A stretch of DNA of 6,144 bases from UBA668 sp052034175. GTDB lineage: Bacteria > Actinomycetota > Acidimicrobiia > Acidimicrobiales > Ilumatobacteraceae. The notes below the pieces were generated by a model. It was not told the DNA's origin and made no database searches. It saw nothing but the letters and a program-made list of their open reading frames with translations. The DNA lies in the NCBI GenBank assembly GCA_052034175.1, contig JBPOIX010000167.1, forward strand, positions 1 through 6,144. The letters run 5' to 3'. Made by a program: the position numbers and the translations under genes. Of this stretch, positions 1-6,144 are shown in pieces (the stretch's first letter is position 1; each line of letters starts with the position of its first letter).

Positions 1-66
1 AGCAGGGCTCGAACCTGCGACCCGCTGATTAACAGTCAGCTGCTCTGCCAACTGAGCTATCTCGGA
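1..66 (-). tRNA. tRNA-Asn (anticodon GUU), 3' end cut by the window edge
   Basis: Read on the minus strand, this stretch folds as a canonical tRNA. It has a 7-nt acceptor 5' strand (TCCGAGA, 66 to 60), the TA spacer, and a D-arm with 4-bp stem GCTC/GAGC and an AGTTGGCA loop. The anticodon arm is GCTGA/TCAGC around the 7-nt loop CTGTTAA, giving anticodon GTT (Asn). A 5-nt variable loop (GGGTC) follows, then the T-arm GCAGG/CCTGC with loop TTCGAGC. Only tRNA positions 1 to 66 are inside the window. The rest of the 3' acceptor strand, and CCA if encoded, lies to the left. The one 3' acceptor base present (T at position 1) pairs correctly with A at position 60. The gene is 32 nt downstream of rpoD on the same strand. 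It supplies Asn for AAC and AAU codons. Confidence 0.96.
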
Positions 67-78
67 AAGGCGTCTCGC

Positions 79-87
79 AGGATAGCA
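79..87 (-). promoter_or_regulatory. Candidate extended -10 promoter element for tRNA-Asn
   Basis: The short rpoD-tRNA gap contains TGC followed directly by TATCCT on the minus strand. This matches the extended -10 pattern (TGN then TANNNT). The hexamer ends 12 nt before the mature tRNA 5' end, so a start site about 7 nt further on would give a leader of roughly 5 nt, which is reasonable for a tRNA. No good -35 box is seen at 16 to 18 nt upstream, where the sequence is the GAGGAG-rich end of rpoD. Extended -10 promoters can work without a -35. Such short matches occur by chance, so this is an inference. Read-through from rpoD followed by RNase P processing is the alternative. Confidence 0.3.
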
Positions 88-98
88 ACCCGACCGGG

Positions 99-1385
99 TC
101 ACTCCTCCTCCAAAAACTCCTTCAGCCGTTGGGAGCGCATCGGGTGGCGCAACTTGGCCAACGTCTTGGCCTCGATCTGACGGATGCGTTCCCGAGTGAC
201 ACCGAACTCCCGGCCGACATCCTCCAGGGTGCGGGCCTGGCCGTCGTCCAGCCCGAAGCGCATGCGCACGATCTCCTGCTCACGGTCGGTCAACTCGCCG
301 AGCGCTTCCTCCACCGCCTGGGTGAGCATCCGCTTGGTAGCCATGTCCGCCGGCGCGTCCGCGGACAGGTCCTCGATGAAGTCCGCGAGGTTGGAGTCGT
401 CCTCCTCACCCACCGGCGAGTCCAGCGACAACGGGTCCTGCGAAATGCGCAGGATCTCCCGAATTCGCTCCGCCGTCATCCCGCAGCGGTCCGCCAGCTC
501 GTCCAGGGTGGGCTCGCGCTCCAACTCCTGGTGCATCTGGCGCTGCATGCGCAGCACCCGGTTCATGCTCTCCACCATGTGCACCGGAATGCGGATCGTG
601 CGCGCCTGGTCGGCGATCGAGCGCGTGATTGCCTGACGGATCCACCAGGTGGCGTAGGTGGAGAACTTGAAGCCCTTGGTGTGGTCGAACTTGTCCACCG
701 CCCTCATCAACCCGAGGTTGCCCTCCTGGATGAGGTCGAGGAACTGCATGCCGCGGCCCGAGTAGCGCTTGGCGATCGAGACCACGAGGCGCAGGTTCGC
801 CTGGATCAGCTCGCTCTTGGCCCGCTGCCCCATCGTGACCGAACGCATCAGCCGCCGCTGCTCGGCCGCATCCAACGCCACCCCTTCGTGCACGGCGTCC
901 AGCCGTGCGGCGGCCTGGTTGCCCTCGTCGATCGACTGCGCCAGGCTGCGCTCGTCGTCCACCGTCAGCAGGTCGACCCGGCCGATCTCCTTGAGGTACA
1001 TGCGCACGGTGTCCGAGGTGCCACCGCTGTCGCCACGGTCGGTGCTCAGCCGCTCGGCGCGCCGGCGGCGGCGCCGGGCCAGCAGGCCTTCGGTCTCGGC
1101 CGTCCCGTCCGCGGTGGCCACCTCGGCCACGCGCTCCACCCCGGTGGGCGGAGTGCCGTCGGGGTGCTCCTCCTCGCCCTCGATGGCGATCCCTAAGCCG
1201 GCCAACACGGCCTGGACCTGAGCGAGCACATCGCCCGTGAGTTCCACCTTGCGCAGCACGTGAGCGATCTCGTCCGCGTGGAGTTCACCAGCCGCCGAGC
1301 CGCGCTCGACCATCGCCTGCCACTCTTCCGCGTCGACCCCGTCGAATGGGGTCGCGCCAGCAGATGTCTCAACTGGACTACTCAC
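99..1385 (-). CDS. rpoD: Principal (group 1, sigma-70) RNA polymerase sigma factor RpoD/SigA
   Basis: This 428-residue housekeeping sigma factor directs RNA polymerase to -10/-35 promoters. Residues about 22-72 look like region 1.1 (ERGSAAGELHADEI, ending LAGLGIAIEGEEE), the autoinhibitory segment that marks group 1 sigmas. A charged linker with six consecutive Arg (104-109) follows. Region 1.2 is about 125-155 (DTVRMYLKEIG), followed by a short non-conserved segment rather than the large proteobacterial insertion. Region 2 is about 188-262, with QANLRLVVSIAKRY, LIQEGNLGLMRAVDKFD and the -10-melting motif YATWWIRQAITRSI (Gln251, Thr254). Region 3 is about 263-345, including the DFIED segment of the 3.2 finger. 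Region 4.2 is about 385-425, with helix-turn-helix VTRERIRQIEAKTLAKLRHP for -35 recognition. The start is GTG at 1385-1383; an in-frame TGA sits immediately before it, so no earlier start is possible. It overlaps the dnaG stop by 4 nt and has a good GAGGAG ribosome site. Stop is TGA. Confidence 0.98.
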   Translation of the reverse strand: MSSPVETSAGATPFDGVDAEEWQAMVERGSAAGELHADEIAHVLRKVELTGDVLAQVQAVLAGLGIAIEGEEEHPDGTPPTGVERVAEVATADGTAETEGLLARRRRRRAERLSTDRGDSGGTSDTVRMYLKEIGRVDLLTVDDERSLAQSIDEGNQAAARLDAVHEGVALDAAEQRRLMRSVTMGQRAKSELIQANLRLVVSIAKRYSGRGMQFLDLIQEGNLGLMRAVDKFDHTKGFKFSTYATWWIRQAITRSIADQARTIRIPVHMVESMNRVLRMQRQMHQELEREPTLDELADRCGMTAERIREILRISQDPLSLDSPVGEEDDSNLADFIEDLSADAPADMATKRMLTQAVEEALGELTDREQEIVRMRFGLDDGQARTLEDVGREFGVTRERIRQIEAKTLAKLRHPMRSQRLKEFLEEE

Positions 1386-3127
1386 TCACGCTCCTCGTGC
1401 GCCCCTTGGAGCCACCCTAGCAACGCCTCGGCCGCGACCTCGGCCCCTTCGGAATCGTCCATGCGTTCCAGCCACTGGCGGGCACTGGTCATGGCTCTCA
1501 GCTCCTCGACGTCCATCGACGGCGGCCGCTGCGCCAACCGGCGGCGAACCGCGGCGGCGATCAGGTTGCGGGCCTCGAGCACAGGATCCACGTCCAGGTC
1601 GGCCACCGCGGCGCGTTCCAACAGCTCCCTCGCCTCCGGGTCGGCCAGCCCCAGCGCCGCCTCCACGTCTCCCGCAGCGTCGGCCACCGCAAGGAACGCG
1701 CGGCGCGCCACGTCCTCTGAGAAGAGGTCTTCCACCAGCCACGGGGCGATGTCGTCCCACCGTTGCATCAGCATCGCGACAGCCACGAACTCGGCGTTCT
1801 CCGAGGTACCGACCCGGCGGGCGCGGGCGACACGGACGATCGGAGCCCGCACCCGACGCTCCGCCAGCGCCACCAGATCGTGCACGGGAAGGCCCACGTG
1901 GGTGGCCACCTGGCCGGCGTAGATCTTGCGCACGTCCTGATTCGGGTGCTCGTTCACCAACGCCATCGCGTCCTGCGCCATGCGGGCCCGATCCTCCGGG
2001 GAGCGCAACGGGCGCGAGCTCATCACCCGACCCAGGCGGTAACCCAGATACGGCTCGGCGTGCTCCACCGCGTGGCGCAGGGCTTCCGGGTCGCTGACGG
2101 CCAGATCGCCAGGGTCCTTGCCCTGAGGGAAGTGCGCCACCCGCACCTGCACCTGGTACTTCTCTTCCCACTCGTAGAACTTCTGCGCCGCACCCTGCCC
2201 GGCGGCGTCGGCGTCGAATGCCAGCACCACCTGGCTGGCGAAGCGCTTCATCAGCCGCACATGGTCCTCCGTCAGCGCCGTCCCGCATGTGGCCACCGCT
2301 CTGGGCAGGCCGGAACGGTGGAAGCCGATCACGTCCGTGTAGCCCTCGCACACGATGATCTGGTCCGCCGCCACGACGTCCGCCTTCGCCCAGTTGAGGC
2401 CGTACAGCGTCTTCGACTTGGCGTAGATCGGGGTCTCGCTCGAGTTCTTGTACTTCGCCGGGTCGGTGCTGCCGGGCAGGATGCGCCCACCAAACGCCAC
2501 GGCCTCGCCGTTCTCGGTGAAGATCGGGAACATCACGCGCGCCCGGAAGGAGTCCTGCTGGCGGCCGGCCTTGTTGGTGAACGCCAGGCCGGTGTCCCGC
2601 AGCCGCTCCGCCGGCAGCTTCAGGTCGCGGCACAGGGCATCCCAGTCGTCCGGCGCGTACCCCAGCCGGAACCGCCGGGCCACCTCACCGGACAGCCCGC
2701 GCTTGCGCAGATAGTCCCGCGCCGCCCGGGCGTCGGGCCCGTTCAGCAGCCGCTCGTGGTACCAGTCCACGGCGGCGTTCATGGCCTCCACGAGCTGCTT
2801 GCGACGCTCCCGCTCCCGGCCCTGGCCACCTGTGGTGTAGCGCAGCTCGATGCCGGCCTTGGAGGCCAGGGACTCCACCGCGGCCACGAAGTCCACATGC
2901 TCGATGTCCTGCACGAACTTGAACACGTCGCCTGCTGCGCCACACCCGAAGCAGCGGTAGCGGCCCATCTCGTCGCGCACGTTGAACGAGCCGCTGCGCT
3001 CGGCGTGGAACGGGCACAACCCGACCCAGTTGCGCCCCACTCGGCGCAAGGCGACATACCCCTGCACGACGTCGGAGAGGACGAGCGTGGCCCGCAGGCG
3101 CTCCAGGTCCTCCTCGTTGATCGCCAT
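1382..3127 (-). CDS. dnaG: DNA primase DnaG
   Basis: This 581-residue primase synthesises the short RNA primers for the lagging strand and for replication restart, working with the DnaB helicase. The N-terminal zinc-binding domain shows Cys38, His41, Cys59 and Cys62 (CPFH, then CFGCG). The catalytic core is about 120-430. It includes the conserved RVMFPIF and AVAFGGRIL segments (about 197-217), the Toprim glutamate motif VCEGYTDV (Glu261, Asp265) and the metal-binding AFDADAAG (Asp305, Asp307). A further acidic motif, GKDPGDL, is at about 336-342. The C-terminal 140 residues are variable and helical-looking, as expected for the helicase-binding region. Length is normal for the family. The ATG start is 10 nt after the terC stop, and a TAGGG overlapping that stop can serve as ribosome site. 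The stop overlaps the rpoD GTG start. The dnaG-rpoD pair is the conserved heart of the macromolecular-synthesis operon. Confidence 0.98.
   Translation of the reverse strand: MAINEEDLERLRATLVLSDVVQGYVALRRVGRNWVGLCPFHAERSGSFNVRDEMGRYRCFGCGAAGDVFKFVQDIEHVDFVAAVESLASKAGIELRYTTGGQGRERERRKQLVEAMNAAVDWYHERLLNGPDARAARDYLRKRGLSGEVARRFRLGYAPDDWDALCRDLKLPAERLRDTGLAFTNKAGRQQDSFRARVMFPIFTENGEAVAFGGRILPGSTDPAKYKNSSETPIYAKSKTLYGLNWAKADVVAADQIIVCEGYTDVIGFHRSGLPRAVATCGTALTEDHVRLMKRFASQVVLAFDADAAGQGAAQKFYEWEEKYQVQVRVAHFPQGKDPGDLAVSDPEALRHAVEHAEPYLGYRLGRVMSSRPLRSPEDRARMAQDAMALVNEHPNQDVRKIYAGQVATHVGLPVHDLVALAERRVRAPIVRVARARRVGTSENAEFVAVAMLMQRWDDIAPWLVEDLFSEDVARRAFLAVADAAGDVEAALGLADPEARELLERAAVADLDVDPVLEARNLIAAAVRRRLAQRPPSMDVEELRAMTSARQWLERMDDSEGAEVAAEALLGWLQGAHEERE
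1391..1396 (-). promoter_or_regulatory. Ribosome binding site of rpoD inside the dnaG 3' end
   Basis: GAGGAG lies 5 nt upstream of the GTG start of rpoD and is embedded in the last codons of dnaG. With the 4-nt GTGA overlap of the dnaG stop and rpoD start, this supports GTG at 1385 as the true start. It also suggests translational coupling: ribosomes finishing dnaG can re-initiate at rpoD. The motif is seen directly; the coupling is inferred. Confidence 0.75.
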
Positions 3128-3135
3128 TCGGGCGA

Positions 3136-3140
3136 CCCTA
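3136..3140 (-). promoter_or_regulatory. Likely ribosome binding site of dnaG overlapping the terC stop codon
   Basis: TAGGG includes the TAG stop of terC and ends 8 nt before the dnaG ATG. The whole intergenic gap is only 10 nt, so any Shine-Dalgarno pairing has to use these bases. The match is modest. The arrangement suggests dnaG translation depends partly on ribosomes arriving from terC. Confidence 0.45.
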
Positions 3141-4127
3141 CTCGTGTGGGATGTCGATCGTGTCGGCCTGCTTGGATTGCTTCAGCGAGAACCCGATCGA
3201 CGCCGTCAGCACGAGCGCGATGATCGTCAGCGACAGCCAGGTGGGGATGTGGTACTCGATCGGCTCCTGGGCGATGATCATCTTGATACCCACGAAGGCG
3301 AGGATGATCGCCAGCCCTTCCTGCAGGTAGCTGAAGCGGGCGTGCATGTCCGCCAGCAGGAAGTACAGCGCCCGCAGGCCGAGGATGGCGAACGCATTCG
3401 AGGCGAAGACGATGAACTGCTCGTGGCTCACCGCCAGCACGGCCGGCACGGAGTCCACCGCGAACAGCACGTCGGTGGCCTCCACCAGCAGCAGCACGGC
3501 GAACAGCGGGGTGGCCAGGCGCTTGCCGCTGATCCGCGTGAACAGCTTCTGGCCGTCCATCTGGTCGGTCATCGGCACGACCTTGTGCACCAGCTTGAGG
3601 AACCTGCTCTTCGACGGGTCGACATGCTCGTCGTCGCTGAAGATCAGCTTGGCGGCGGTGACCAGCAGGAACGCCCCGAAGATGTACAGCACCCACTCGA
3701 ACTTCTCGATGAGTGCCACACCGGCGAAGATGAACACTGCCCTCAGCACGAGCGCCCCGAAGATGCCCCAGAACAGCACACGGTGCTGGTACTTCGAGGG
3801 CACCACGAAGTAGCTCATGATCAGTGCCCACACGAAGACGTTGTCCACGCTGAGGCTCTTCTCGATGAGGTAGCCGGAGTAGTACTCCGTGGCTGCCCCA
3901 CCGCCGAAGCCCCACCACACCGCCAAGCCGAACGCCAGACCGACGCTGATCCAGGCGACGGACTCGATGGCCGCCTCCTTGGTGTTCACCTCATGGCTCT
4001 CCTTGTGCACCACGAGGAGGTCGATGAGGAGGAGCACCGCAATCACACCGAGCAGCGCCAGCCACCAGGTGATCGGCACGTCCAGTTCGACGAACTTGCT
4101 CTTGGAGTCGCCGGATGCGAGCAGCAT
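3138..4127 (-). CDS. TerC/Alx-family integral membrane protein, probable metal-ion (Mn2+-type) transporter
   Basis: This 329-residue polytopic membrane protein belongs to the TerC family (LysE-type transporter superfamily). It has about eight or nine hydrophobic segments, near 20-40, 56-74, 95-112, 116-140, 143-163, 205-226, 233-258, 272-287 and 296-314. A hydrophilic loop lies at about 165-204. Family hallmarks are YLIEKSLSVDNVFVW (Glu89, Asp95, Asn96) and VEATDVLFAVDSVPAV (Glu216, Asp219, Asp225). These intramembrane acidic residues are the likely metal-handling sites. YQHRVLFWGIFGALVLRA at about 113-130 is also typical. Members were named for tellurite resistance, but characterised relatives (E. 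coli Alx, Bacillus MeeF/MeeY) act in manganese efflux or metalation of exported enzymes. The substrate here is inferred only. The ATG at 4127 is chosen because the homologous sequence begins just after it and it follows the ppdK stop by 19 nt. A weak AGGG lies 10 nt upstream of it. The frame stays open to 4295, but that part is ppdK shadow. Confidence 0.92.
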   Translation of the reverse strand: MLLASGDSKSKFVELDVPITWWLALLGVIAVLLLIDLLVVHKESHEVNTKEAAIESVAWISVGLAFGLAVWWGFGGGAATEYYSGYLIEKSLSVDNVFVWALIMSYFVVPSKYQHRVLFWGIFGALVLRAVFIFAGVALIEKFEWVLYIFGAFLLVTAAKLIFSDDEHVDPSKSRFLKLVHKVVPMTDQMDGQKLFTRISGKRLATPLFAVLLLVEATDVLFAVDSVPAVLAVSHEQFIVFASNAFAILGLRALYFLLADMHARFSYLQEGLAIILAFVGIKMIIAQEPIEYHIPTWLSLTIIALVLTASIGFSLKQSKQADTIDIPHE

Positions 4128-4146
4128 GTGGGTGGGGCCCTGTCGG

Positions 4147-6144
4147 TTACTTGGTGTCGCGCTTGGCGCCGCCGATGACCGCCTGCGCGGCCGCCAGACG
4201 GGCGATCGGCACGCGGAACGGGCTGCAGCTGACGTAGTTGAGCCCGGCTTCGTAGAACAGCTGGATGCTCTCCGGGTCGCCGCCGTGCTCGCCACACACG
4301 CCGAGCTTGAGGCCCTTCTTCACCGAGCGACCCTTGAGAGCCGCGTACTTCACCAGCGCACCCACACCATCCACGTCGATGGTCTCGAACGGGTTGCGCT
4401 TCAGCAGGCCCTGCTCGAGGTACGCCGGCATCATCCGGCTCTCGACGTCGTCGCGGCTGAAGCCGAACGTCATCTGGGTGAGGTCGTTGGTGCCGAAGCT
4501 GAAGAAGTCCGCCTCTTCGGCGATCTCGTCGGCGCACACCGCAGCGCGCGGCGTCTCGATCATCGTGCCGATGGTGATGTGCGGCGGGTTCTTCATGCCC
4601 TTGGTGGAAGCGTCGATCTCGGCCTGCACCCAGCTGCGGGCCAATGCCAGCTCGTCGCGGGTGACGGTGAGCGGGATCATCACTTCGACGATCGGGTTCT
4701 TGCCCTTCTTGCGCAGCGCCGCGGCGGCACGGAGCAACGCCCGCACCTGCATGCCGTACAGGCCCGGCTTGACCACGCCGAGGCGCACGCCACGGGTACC
4801 GATCATCGGGTTGTGCTCGGACCACTCCTCGGCGGCCTTCAACTCCAGCGCCTCGCGCTTGGACAGGCCCTTGGTGGCCTGCTTGATGCGCAGCTCTTCC
4901 ACGCTGGGGAGGAACTCGTGCAGCGGCGGGTCGAGCAGGCGCACCGTGACCGGCAGCCCGTCCATGGCCTCGAGGATCTCCTCGAAGTCGATCTGCTGCA
5001 CCCGGCCGAGGTCGTCCAGCGCCTTGGCTTCTTCGGCGTCGGTGCTGGCCAGGATCATCTCGCGCACCACCGGCAGCCGGTCCGCAGCAAGGAACATGTG
5101 CTCCGTGCGGCACAGGCCGATGCCTTCGGCGCCCAGCTCGCGAGCCTTCGCCGCATCGTCGCCGGTGTCGGCGTTGGCACGCACGGCCAGCTTGCCCTTG
5201 CGCACATGGTCCGACCACTTGAGGATCGTGTGGAACTCGGCCGGCGGCTCCGCGGCGGCCAGCTTCAGCTCACCGAGCATGATCTCGCCGGTGGTGCCGT
5301 CGATGCTGAGGACGTCGCCCTCCTTCACCGTCTTGTCGCCCACCGTGAACTGCTTGCCGGTGATGCGGACGGCCTCGGCGCCCACCACGGCCGGGATGCC
5401 CCAACCGCGGGCCACCACGGCGGCGTGGCTGACGAGCCCACCGCGAGCGGTGAGGATGCCCTGCGCCACCTGCATGCCGTGGATGTCCTCCGGGCTGGTC
5501 TCGCTGCGAACCAGGATGACCTTCAGGCCCTTGTTGTGCGCGGCCACCGCGTCGTCGGCGGTGAAGTAGGCCTTGCCCACCGCAGCACCCGGCGAGGCGG
5601 CCAGGCCCTTGGCCACGGCCTTCGTCTTGTTGGCGAACTGGGGGTGCAGCACCTGGTCCAGATGGTCGGCGGCCACACGCATGATGGCCTCCTCCTTGGA
5701 GATGCTCCACTTGGCGCCGGCCCGACCCTGGCTCTTGGTCATGTCCACGGCCATCTTCAAGGCCGCGGCGCCGGTGCGCTTGCCCACGCGCGTCTGCAGC
5801 ATCCAGAGCTTGCCCTGCTCGATGGTGAACTCGGTGTCGCACATGTCGGTGTAGTGGCGCTCCAGGCGATCGAAGATCTCCAGCAGCTCCTTGTGGATGA
5901 CCGGGAAGTGCAGCTTCATGTGGTCGAGGTCTTCGGTGTTGCGGATGCCCGCGACCACGTCCTCGCCCTGGGCGTTCACCAGGAAGTCGCCATAGGGCTT
6001 GTTGTCGCCGGTGGCCGCGTTGCGGGTGAAGCCGACGCCCGTGCCGCTGTTCTGGTCGCGGTTGCCGAACACCATCGTCTGCACGTTCACGGCAGTGCCG
6101 AGGTCGTGGCTGATCTTCTCGCGCACGCGGTACGCCACCGCACG
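4147..6144 (-). CDS. ppdK: Pyruvate, phosphate dikinase (PPDK), C-terminal three quarters; 5' end beyond the window
   Basis: PPDK reversibly converts ATP, phosphate and pyruvate to AMP, PPi and PEP, and acts in the cytosol at the gluconeogenesis/glycolysis junction. The window holds 665 codons plus the TAA stop. Family members are about 870-900 residues, so roughly 220 N-terminal residues are missing. The frame is open through the first complete codon at the edge (6142-6144). Counting from there, residues 1 to about 125 are the end of the ATP-grasp domain (GTAVNVQTMVFGN, DFLVNAQGEDVVAGIR, LWMLQTRVGKR). The phosphohistidine swivel domain is about 175-300, with TARGGLVSHAAVVARG and catalytic His240. 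The PEP/pyruvate barrel is about 315-660. It has Arg402 (TVRLLDPPLHEFLP), Arg451 (MIGTRGVRLG), Glu530 (MIETPRA), Asn553-Asp554 (SFGTNDLTQMTFGFSRDD) and catalytic Cys617 (GVCGEHGGDP). These catalytic residues all look intact. The position two before His240, usually Thr, is Val. PPDK rather than PEP synthase is supported by the QTRVGKRTG and LDPPLHEFLP signatures. Confidence 0.97.
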   Translation of the reverse strand, partial: RAVAYRVREKISHDLGTAVNVQTMVFGNRDQNSGTGVGFTRNAATGDNKPYGDFLVNAQGEDVVAGIRNTEDLDHMKLHFPVIHKELLEIFDRLERHYTDMCDTEFTIEQGKLWMLQTRVGKRTGAAALKMAVDMTKSQGRAGAKWSISKEEAIMRVAADHLDQVLHPQFANKTKAVAKGLAASPGAAVGKAYFTADDAVAAHNKGLKVILVRSETSPEDIHGMQVAQGILTARGGLVSHAAVVARGWGIPAVVGAEAVRITGKQFTVGDKTVKEGDVLSIDGTTGEIMLGELKLAAAEPPAEFHTILKWSDHVRKGKLAVRANADTGDDAAKARELGAEGIGLCRTEHMFLAADRLPVVREMILASTDAEEAKALDDLGRVQQIDFEEILEAMDGLPVTVRLLDPPLHEFLPSVEELRIKQATKGLSKREALELKAAEEWSEHNPMIGTRGVRLGVVKPGLYGMQVRALLRAAAALRKKGKNPIVEVMIPLTVTRDELALARSWVQAEIDASTKGMKNPPHITIGTMIETPRAAVCADEIAEEADFFSFGTNDLTQMTFGFSRDDVESRMMPAYLEQGLLKRNPFETIDVDGVGALVKYAALKGRSVKKGLKLGVCGEHGGDPESIQLFYEAGLNYVSCSPFRVPIARLAAAQAVIGGAKRDTK

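Noticed and set aside
88..99. Small hairpin (ACCC-GGTC-GGGT) right after the rpoD stop as a terminator
   Set aside because: The stem is only 4 bp with a 4-nt loop and no T-run follows, so it is too weak to call an intrinsic terminator.
336..345. Possible frameshift or truncation in rpoD, dnaG, terC or ppdK
   Set aside because: All four frames run uninterrupted through every expected motif to a normal stop. The only truncations (ppdK 5' end and tRNA 3' end) come from the window edges.
129..1196. 355-codon open frame on the plus strand, opposite rpoD
   Set aside because: It is a shadow of the sigma factor gene, with low-complexity composition and no domain. The minus-strand gene is conserved across its entire length.
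1763..3223. 486-codon open frame on the plus strand, opposite dnaG
   Set aside because: It lies antisense to an unambiguous dnaG. Its translation is rich in His, Arg, Leu and Val with no recognisable domain, as expected for the complement of high-GC coding sequence where stops are rare.
2779..3918. 379-codon minus-strand frame spanning the terC and dnaG junction
   Set aside because: Its last part is an alternate frame of dnaG and the rest an alternate frame of terC. The residues are Arg/Gly/Ala-rich with no domain, and both real genes are intact, so it is neither a fusion nor a frameshifted gene.
2982..4178. 398-codon open frame on the plus strand, opposite terC
   Set aside because: The translation is dominated by His, Gln, Glu and Asp (the antisense of hydrophobic codons), which is the normal mirror image of a membrane-protein gene. 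It also crosses two real gene boundaries.
4128..4295. 56-residue N-terminal extension of the TerC-like protein, starting at an ATG at 4295
   Set aside because: The extension is Ser/Arg/Ala low-complexity sequence encoded out of frame within the conserved C-terminus of ppdK. TerC homology begins just after the ATG at 4127.
4265..5569. 434-codon open frame on the plus strand, opposite ppdK
   Set aside because: It is a Ser/Arg-rich antisense shadow of a fully conserved PPDK region.
1..6144. Mobile element, CRISPR array, defence island, biosynthetic cluster or other novel system
   Set aside because: No transposase, integrase, inverted terminal repeats, direct-repeat arrays, compositional shift or unknown genes are visible. 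The window is filled by well-known housekeeping genes.

Overview
This is a high-GC window with five housekeeping genes, all on the minus strand. In transcription order (right to left) they are: ppdK (pyruvate, phosphate dikinase, whose N-terminal part lies beyond the right edge), a TerC-family integral membrane protein, dnaG (DNA primase), rpoD/sigA (principal sigma factor) and a tRNA-Asn(GUU) cut by the left edge. The strong G/C bias at third codon positions, a short group-1 sigma factor without the large proteobacterial insertion, and an actinobacterial-style primase suggest an actinomycete-like (Actinomycetota) chromosome. The high-GC class Acidimicrobiia is a reasonable guess. The lineage is inferred from the proteins and has not been tested by a search.

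The window is almost fully coding. The ppdK-terC gap is 19 nt and the terC-dnaG gap is 10 nt. dnaG and rpoD overlap by 4 nt (GTGA), and the rpoD-tRNA gap is 32 nt. There is no gene-free stretch of 300 bases or more, and no convincing intrinsic terminator between any of the genes. The four protein genes look like one transcription unit with likely translational coupling. Its main promoter must lie upstream of ppdK, outside the window, or inside coding sequence. An extended -10-like element just before the tRNA may let it be transcribed separately.

Functionally, dnaG-rpoD is the core of the bacterial macromolecular-synthesis cluster: replication priming plus housekeeping transcription initiation. 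ppdK interconverts pyruvate and PEP. The TerC-like protein is probably a metal-ion (Mn2+-type) membrane transporter. No obvious pathway links the four. PPDK does need Mg2+, and primase needs Mg2+ or Mn2+ plus Zn2+, but a metal theme would be speculation.

I looked for mobile elements, CRISPR arrays, repeats, toxin-antitoxin pairs, defence genes, riboswitches and recoding signals, and found none I could support. I do not think this window contains a previously undescribed system. The points worth a second look are modest: terC placed between ppdK and dnaG, a stop-bounded GTG start for rpoD inside a GTGAGTGA repeat, loss of the usual regulatory Thr beside the PPDK catalytic His, and a hexa-arginine run in the sigma factor.
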